Positions 32,735 through 37,028 of a DNA stretch of 37,028 nt are shown piece after piece. Source of the DNA: Acidovorax sp. MR-S7 (GTDB taxonomy: Bacteria > Pseudomonadota > Gammaproteobacteria > Burkholderiales > Burkholderiaceae_C); the NCBI RefSeq assembly GCF_000400995.2, contig NZ_DF238944.1, positions 95,967 to 132,994 on the forward strand, in the 5' to 3' direction. Both the position numbers and the translations under genes were made by a program. Position 1 is the stretch's first letter; every line of letters starts with the position of its first letter. The notes under the pieces were generated by a model. The model saw only the letters and a program-made list of their open reading frames with translations. It ran no database searches and had not been told where the DNA came from.

Positions 32735-34011
32735 ACGCGCTCCACATCGCCGAATACACCCAGACGCTTGGTTTGCAGGCAAAAATGGCCTCAGGGCTTA
32801 TGGCGCAAGCGCCAGCAGCTATCAAAAACAAAGCGTTGCTGGCCTTGGCGCGCCTGTTGCGCGAGAGCGTCCTGCCGCTGCAGGCGGACAACGCGCGCGA
32901 TCTGGAGCGCGCCCGTGCCGCCGGCCTGGCCGAGCCCATGGTCGACCGGCTCAAGCTCAGCCCCAAGGTGCTGGAGACCTGCGCCCAGGGCTGCGAGCAG
33001 CTCGCGGCCATGCCCGACATCATCGGCGAGGTCCTCGGGATGAAGCAGCAGCCCAGCGGCATCCGCGTGGGCCAGATGCGCGTGCCCATCGGGGTGTTCG
33101 GCATGATCTACGAGAGCCGGCCCAACGTGACCATCGAGGCGGCCAGCCTGTCCATCAAGAGCGGCAACGCCTGTATCCTGCGCGGCGGCTCCGAGGCCAT
33201 CGACTCCAACAAGGCGCTGGCCCGGCTGGTGCAGCAGGCGCTGGCCGAGGCCGGCCTGCCGCAGGACGCGGTGCAGCTCGTGCAGACCACCGACCGCGAG
33301 GCCGTGGGCCAGCTCATCGCCATGCCGCAGTACGTGGACGTGGTCATCCCGCGCGGCGGCAAGGGCCTGATCGAGCGCATCAGCCGCGAGGCCAAGGTGC
33401 CCGTCATCAAGCACCTGGACGGCAACTGCCATACGTATGTGGACGATCCCTGCGACCTGGACATGGCCGTGAAGGTGGCCGACAACGCCAAGACCCAGAA
33501 GTACAGCCCCTGCAACGCCAGCGAAGGCCTGCTGGTGGCACGCGGCGTGGCGGCCGATTTCCTGCCGCGCATCGGTGCCGTCTACGCCGCCAAGGGCGTG
33601 GAGATGCGCTGCGACGCCGAGGCGCTGGCGATCCTGCGCGCCGTGCCCGGCGCCCATCTGGCCGAGGCCACCGAGGCCGACTGGGGCGAGGAATACCTCG
33701 CGCCCATCATCAGCGTGAAGGTGGTGGCGGGGGTGCATGAAGCCATCGCGCACATCAACCGCTACGGCAGCCACCACACCGACGCCATCCTCACGCGCGA
33801 CCACCTGCACGCCCAGCGCTTCCTGCGCGACGTGGATTCGGCCAGCGTGATGGTCAACGCCAGCACGCGCTTCGCCGACGGCTTCGAGTACGGGCTGGGC
33901 GCGGAGATCGGCATCAGCACCGACAAGTTCCACGCGCGCGGGCCCGTGGGCATCGAAGGCCTCACGTCGCTCAAGTGGATCGTGCTGGGCGAGGGCGAAG
34001 TCCGCCACTGA
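32731..34011 (+). CDS. proA: Gamma-glutamyl phosphate reductase
   Basis: A 426-residue NADPH-dependent enzyme of proline synthesis acting after ProB. The conserved [40 protein letters not shown], the catalytic Cys261 in [13 protein letters not shown], the loop [11 protein letters not shown], and [23 protein letters not shown] with [15 protein letters not shown] define ProA. The ATG at 32731 overlaps the kinase stop (ATGA), and a CAGAAT box eight bases before it hints at an additional leaderless promoter. A family-A repeat is read antisense at residues 17-31 ([15 protein letters not shown]), with no length change against E. coli ProA as recalled. Confidence 0.95.
   Translation: MNALHIAEYTQTLGLQAKMASGLMAQAPAAIKNKALLALARLLRESVLPLQADNARDLERARAAGLAEPMVDRLKLSPKVLETCAQGCEQLAAMPDIIGEVLGMKQQPSGIRVGQMRVPIGVFGMIYESRPNVTIEAASLSIKSGNACILRGGSEAIDSNKALARLVQQALAEAGLPQDAVQLVQTTDREAVGQLIAMPQYVDVVIPRGGKGLIERISREAKVPVIKHLDGNCHTYVDDPCDLDMAVKVADNAKTQKYSPCNASEGLLVARGVAADFLPRIGAVYAAKGVEMRCDAEALAILRAVPGAHLAEATEADWGEEYLAPIISVKVVAGVHEAIAHINRYGSHHTDAILTRDHLHAQRFLRDVDSASVMVNASTRFADGFEYGLGAEIGISTDKFHARGPVGIEGLTSLKWIVLGEGEVRH
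32780..32822 (-). repeat. Family-A repeat inside proA (copy A8)
   Basis: On the minus strand ATAGCTGCTGGCGCTTG (32806-32822) and AAGCCCTGAGGCCATTTTTG (32780-32799) form the unit, 43 bases long like the others. proA reads through it in frame. Confidence 0.68.
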
Positions 34012-34024
34012 CGCCGACGGCGCC

Positions 34025-35485
34025 ATGAAGATCATCATCCTCGGCGCCGGCCGCGTGGGCTACAGCGTGGCCGACAGCCTGGTTTCCGAGAAGAACGACA
34101 TCACCGTCATCGACACCGACGCGGAGCGCCTGCGCGAGCTGGAGGCGCGCTTCGACCTGCGCGGCGTGGTGGGCAACGGCATCGATCCGCAGGTGCTGGC
34201 CGAAGCCGGCGCGCGCGACACCGACCTGCTGATCGCCTGCGCCGCGCAGGACGAGACCAACCTGGTCTGCTGCAAGGTGGCGCAGTTGGTGTTCAACATT
34301 CCCACGCGCATCGCGCGCGTGCGCTCGTCGGGCTTCGCGCTGGAGCACGACGACCAGCTGCTGGGCAAGGACGGCTTCGGCGTGGACCGCATCATCTGCC
34401 CCGAGGAGTCGCTGACGCGCTACATCGGCAAGCTCGTCGAATACCCCGAGGCGCTGCAGGTGCGCGAGTTCGCGGGCGGGCGCGCCTGCCTGGTGTCGGT
34501 GCGTGCGCGCCCCGGCGCGTCCATGGTGGGCATGCGCATCGCCACCATGCGCGAGACCGCGCCCGACGTGGCCATGCGCATCGTGGCCATCTACCGGCGC
34601 TTCCCCGATGAGCCTGACCGCTTCGTGCCTTGCGACGGCGCCACCCGCGTGGAGCCGGGCGACGAGGTGTTCGTGCTCTCCGCGCGCGAGCAGATCCCGC
34701 AGGTGCTGGCGGCGCTCTACCACCAGAACGGCCATCCGGCGCGGCCCGTGCGGCGCATCATGGTCGCGGGCGGCGGGCGCGTGGGGATGCGGCTGGCGCG
34801 GCAGCTCGGGCAGTTGGGGCGCTTTCACATCAAGATCCTGGAGGAGAGCCAGGAGCGCTGCGTGGCGCTGGCCTCCGAGCTGCCGTCCGACATCCTCGTG
34901 CTGCAGGGCGACGCCACCGACGAGGACCTGCTGAGCGAGGAGAGCATCGAGGAGGTGGACCTGTTCCTCGCGCTCACCGACGACGACGAGGACAACATCA
35001 TGTCCTGCCTGCTCGCCAAGCGCATGGGCGCGAGCCGCGTGCTGGCCCTCATCAACCGCCGCACCTACGCCGACCTGATGCACGGCACGCAGATCGACAT
35101 CGCCTTGTCGCCCGCGCAGGCCATGCTGGGCGAGCTGCTGGCTTACGTGCGCCGCGGCGACGTGCAGGCGGTGCACAGCCTGCGCCGCGGCGTGGCCGAG
35201 GCGCTGGAGATCGTGGCGCGCGGCGACCGCAAGAGTTCGCGCGTGGTGGGGCGCAGGGTCAGCGAGATCCACCTGCCGGCCCAGGTGCACATGGGCCTGA
35301 TCGTGCGCGGCCTGCCCGATGCGGGCGATGCACAGGGCGCCGCCCCCGCTGCCGAGCCGCAGGTGATCATCCCGCGCAGCCACACGGTGATCGAGAGCAA
35401 CGACCACGTGGTGTTCTTCCTGCCCCACAAGCGCCTGGTGCGCGAGGTGGAGCGGCTGTTCCGCGTGAGCGCGACCTTCTTCTGA
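34025..35485 (+). CDS. trkA: Trk potassium uptake protein TrkA
   Basis: A 486-residue cytoplasmic regulator of Trk potassium channels with two NAD-binding RCK halves. The first has MKIIILGAGRVGYSVADSL (G-x-G-x-x-G at residues 7-12) and acidic VIDTDAERL. The second has RRIMVAGGGRVGMRLARQL and a later acidic LEES. Each is followed by a TrkA-C domain. The length and double domain match proteobacterial TrkA. It starts 13 bases after proA and is followed seven bases after its stop by trkH, forming an operon. It gates TrkH according to nucleotide state. Confidence 0.95.
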   Translation: MKIIILGAGRVGYSVADSLVSEKNDITVIDTDAERLRELEARFDLRGVVGNGIDPQVLAEAGARDTDLLIACAAQDETNLVCCKVAQLVFNIPTRIARVRSSGFALEHDDQLLGKDGFGVDRIICPEESLTRYIGKLVEYPEALQVREFAGGRACLVSVRARPGASMVGMRIATMRETAPDVAMRIVAIYRRFPDEPDRFVPCDGATRVEPGDEVFVLSAREQIPQVLAALYHQNGHPARPVRRIMVAGGGRVGMRLARQLGQLGRFHIKILEESQERCVALASELPSDILVLQGDATDEDLLSEESIEEVDLFLALTDDDEDNIMSCLLAKRMGASRVLALINRRTYADLMHGTQIDIALSPAQAMLGELLAYVRRGDVQAVHSLRRGVAEALEIVARGDRKSSRVVGRRVSEIHLPAQVHMGLIVRGLPDAGDAQGAAPAAEPQVIIPRSHTVIESNDHVVFFLPHKRLVREVERLFRVSATFF

Positions 35486-35492
35486 CGCCGCC

Positions 35493-36959
35493 ATGTCCGA
35501 TGTGCTGCCCGTCCTGCGCGTGCTCGGAGCGCTGCTGGCCATGTTCGCCGTCTCGCTGTGCGTGCCGCTGGCCGCGTCGCTGTGGGCGCACGAGGGGCTG
35601 TGGCCGCAGTACGCGCTGGCGATCTGCGTCACCTGCCTGTCCAGCGCCATCCTCTGGGTAGGCCTGCGCGAGCACCGGCGCGAGCTGCTGCCACGCCACG
35701 GCGTGATGCTGGTGTCGCTGGTGTGGATGGTGATCCCGTTCTTCGCGGCGCTGCCGCTGCTGATGGTGATGCAGGCCATCGGCCGGCCGATGTCGGTCAC
35801 GCATGCGTATTTCGAGGCCGTCTCGGGCCTGACCACCACCGGCTCCACGGTGCTGGCGCGGCTGGACACGCTGCCGCTGTCGGTGAACGTGTGGCGCACC
35901 TTCATGCAGTGGATCGGTGGCATGGGCATCCTGATCCTGGCCGTGGCGGTGCTGCCGCTGCTGGGAGTGGGCGGCAGCCAGCTCTTCAAGGCCGAGGCGG
36001 CCGGCCCGGTGAAGGACACCAAGCTCACCCCGCGCATGACTGAGACGGCCAAGGGCCTGTGGGGCGTCTACGTGCTGTTCTCGCTGGCCTGTGCGCTGGC
36101 CTACTGGCTGGCCGGCATGGCGCCGCAGGAAGCGCTCATGCACATGTTCGCCACGGTGAGCCTGGGCGGGCTGTCGCCGCACGACGAGAGCCTGGGCTAC
36201 TACCACTCGCCGCTGGTGGAGGCGATCGCGCTGGTGTTCATGCTGTGCGCGAGCTGCAACTTCGCCCTGTATTTCATCGCCCTGCGCAAGGGCAACTGGC
36301 AGGGTTTCTGGCGCGACCCCGAGATGCGCGCCACCATGGCCGCGCTGATCGGCGGCGGGCTGCTGGTGGCGCTGCTGCTGTGGGCCAAGGGCGTGTACGG
36401 GCCGCTGGAGGCGCTGCGCTTCGGCATGTTCCACGTCGTCTCCGTCGCCACGACGACCGGCTTCACCACCACCGACTACCTCGCCTGGCCGGTGTTCGCG
36501 CCGGTGTTCATGCTGCTGCTGTCGGGCGTGGCCACCAGCGCGGGATCGACGGGCGGGGGCATCAAGATGGTGCGCATGCTCATCCTGCTCAAGCAGGCGC
36601 GCCGCGAGATGACGCGCATCGTGCACCCGCGCGCGGTGCAGCCCGTGCGGCTGGGCGAGGGCGTGGTGGACAACCGCATGATCTTCTCGGTGCTGGCCTT
36701 CATGCTGATGTACGGCGCCACCGTCATCACGCTGAGCATGGTGCTGCTGCTGACCGACCTGGACATGGTGACCGCGTTTTCCGCCGTGCTGGCCAGCGTG
36801 CACTGCACCGGCCCGGGCCTGGGTTTGCTGGGGCCGGCGTCGAACTACGCGGTGCTCACCGACTTCCAGCTCTGGGTGTGCACGCTCGCCATGCTGCTCG
36901 GGCGGCTGGAGATCCTGAGCTTCATGGCGCTGCTGGCGCCGGCGTTCTGGCGGCGCTAG
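35493..36959 (+). CDS. trkH: Trk potassium uptake channel TrkH
   Basis: A 488-residue membrane channel for potassium. The four pore loops with their selectivity-filter glycines are visible: FEAVSGLTTTGSTVL, ATVSLGGLSPHDES, SVATTTGFTTTDY and ASVHCTGPGLGLLGP. Hydrophobic segments run throughout, and the DTKLTPRMTETAKGLWGVY segment is typical of TrkH/KtrB. The protein ends in LLAPAFWRR, as expected for a complete TrkH. The TAG stop is part of a CTAG directly at the boundary with an insertion sequence, which appears to have landed exactly at the gene's end without truncating it. Confidence 0.94.
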   Translation: MSDVLPVLRVLGALLAMFAVSLCVPLAASLWAHEGLWPQYALAICVTCLSSAILWVGLREHRRELLPRHGVMLVSLVWMVIPFFAALPLLMVMQAIGRPMSVTHAYFEAVSGLTTTGSTVLARLDTLPLSVNVWRTFMQWIGGMGILILAVAVLPLLGVGGSQLFKAEAAGPVKDTKLTPRMTETAKGLWGVYVLFSLACALAYWLAGMAPQEALMHMFATVSLGGLSPHDESLGYYHSPLVEAIALVFMLCASCNFALYFIALRKGNWQGFWRDPEMRATMAALIGGGLLVALLLWAKGVYGPLEALRFGMFHVVSVATTTGFTTTDYLAWPVFAPVFMLLLSGVATSAGSTGGGIKMVRMLILLKQARREMTRIVHPRAVQPVRLGEGVVDNRMIFSVLAFMLMYGATVITLSMVLLLTDLDMVTAFSAVLASVHCTGPGLGLLGPASNYAVLTDFQLWVCTLAMLLGRLEILSFMALLAPAFWRR

Positions 36960-37028
36960 AGCGTGTTATGAACTTGATAGCGCCTGCGGTAGATTCGCCC
37001 AATGGCAAGGCGTAAGCAGTATCCGACG
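36960..37028 (+). mobile_element. Left end of an insertion sequence, probably IS5-like, cut by the window edge
   Basis: Directly after CTAG (36956-36959, overlapping the trkH stop) begins AGCGTGTTATGAAC, which resembles an IS terminus. An ATG at 37002 opens a frame reading MARRKQYPT to the last base of the window, like the start of IS5-family transposases as recalled. Only nine residues and about 70 bases are visible, so the family is tentative. CTAG fits the 4-base target preference known for IS5-type elements. Confidence 0.45.

Noticed and set aside
33971-36052. A 693-codon open frame antisense to trkA and trkH
   Set aside because: It covers two clear genes and has the repetitive His/Arg/Ala composition of antisense frames in high-GC DNA.
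1-37028. CRISPR array, tRNA or rRNA genes
   Set aside because: No regularly spaced identical repeats and no tRNA or rRNA sequence recognised on either strand; the family-A copies are scattered kilobases apart and diverged.

Overview
This is a GC-rich bacterial chromosome segment with almost no non-coding space. The gene content (ptsN-hprK, bamE, lptE, a betaproteobacterial-type LeuRS, a TctD/TctE-like two-component pair) points to a betaproteobacterium of the order Burkholderiales, most likely a Comamonadaceae member (Acidovorax-like). That placement rests on recalled gene order and protein flavour, not on a search.

Layout. 1-3168: a UDG-like protein (cut by the left edge), rimI and tsaB on the minus strand, divergent from dacB. 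3263-6193: an SGNH lipoprotein esterase and an OmpW-like porin, facing a second SGNH lipoprotein whose catalytic residues look lost. 6267-8925: purE-purK-tsaC (Sua5) operon. 9-11.7 kb: a CnoX/YbbN-like thioredoxin, a frameshifted YbaY/META lipoprotein, and purC. 12-13.9 kb: hpf, ptsN, hprK. 13.9-16.9 kb: fur divergent from bamE, then dapB, exbB, exbD. 16.9-20.8 kb: an accessory block with a chemoreceptor remnant, a DosP-like PAS/GAF/GGDEF/EAL gene broken by a frameshift, and an S24-like repressor. 20.8-26.6 kb: a YbdG-type mechanosensitive channel, leuS, lptE, holA. 26.6-30.4 kb: a minus-strand phosphonate/phosphite transporter (phnDCEE) plus a 95-residue unknown. 30.6-37 kb: response regulator and sensor kinase, proA, trkA, trkH, and the first bases of an insertion sequence.

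The most striking signal is a dispersed family of short repeats (family A). Each full unit is about 42-44 bp, has an internal GCGCTT/AAGCGC dyad and ends in a GGAGG-bearing arm. Seven full units and one inverted pair of half units are present. Four units lie in frame inside purK, the thioredoxin gene, leuS and proA. Others supply the stop codons of exbD, the channel gene, holA and the 95-residue gene, and one supplies the ribosome-binding site and TTG start of holA. A second, longer repeat (family B, about 105 bp, two copies) sits after lptE and inside the phn operon. The lptE-holA gap is essentially one B plus one A element.

Functionally, most genes are housekeeping: t6A tRNA modification (tsaB, tsaC), purine synthesis (purE, purK, purC), envelope assembly (bamE, lptE, dacB), lysine/peptidoglycan precursor (dapB), proline (proA), translation (leuS, hpf), replication (holA), potassium uptake (trkA, trkH), iron and nitrogen-PTS regulation (fur, ptsN, hprK). 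The accessory content is the c-di-GMP/oxygen-sensing block, the phn transporter and the repeats. No tRNA, rRNA or CRISPR array was seen.
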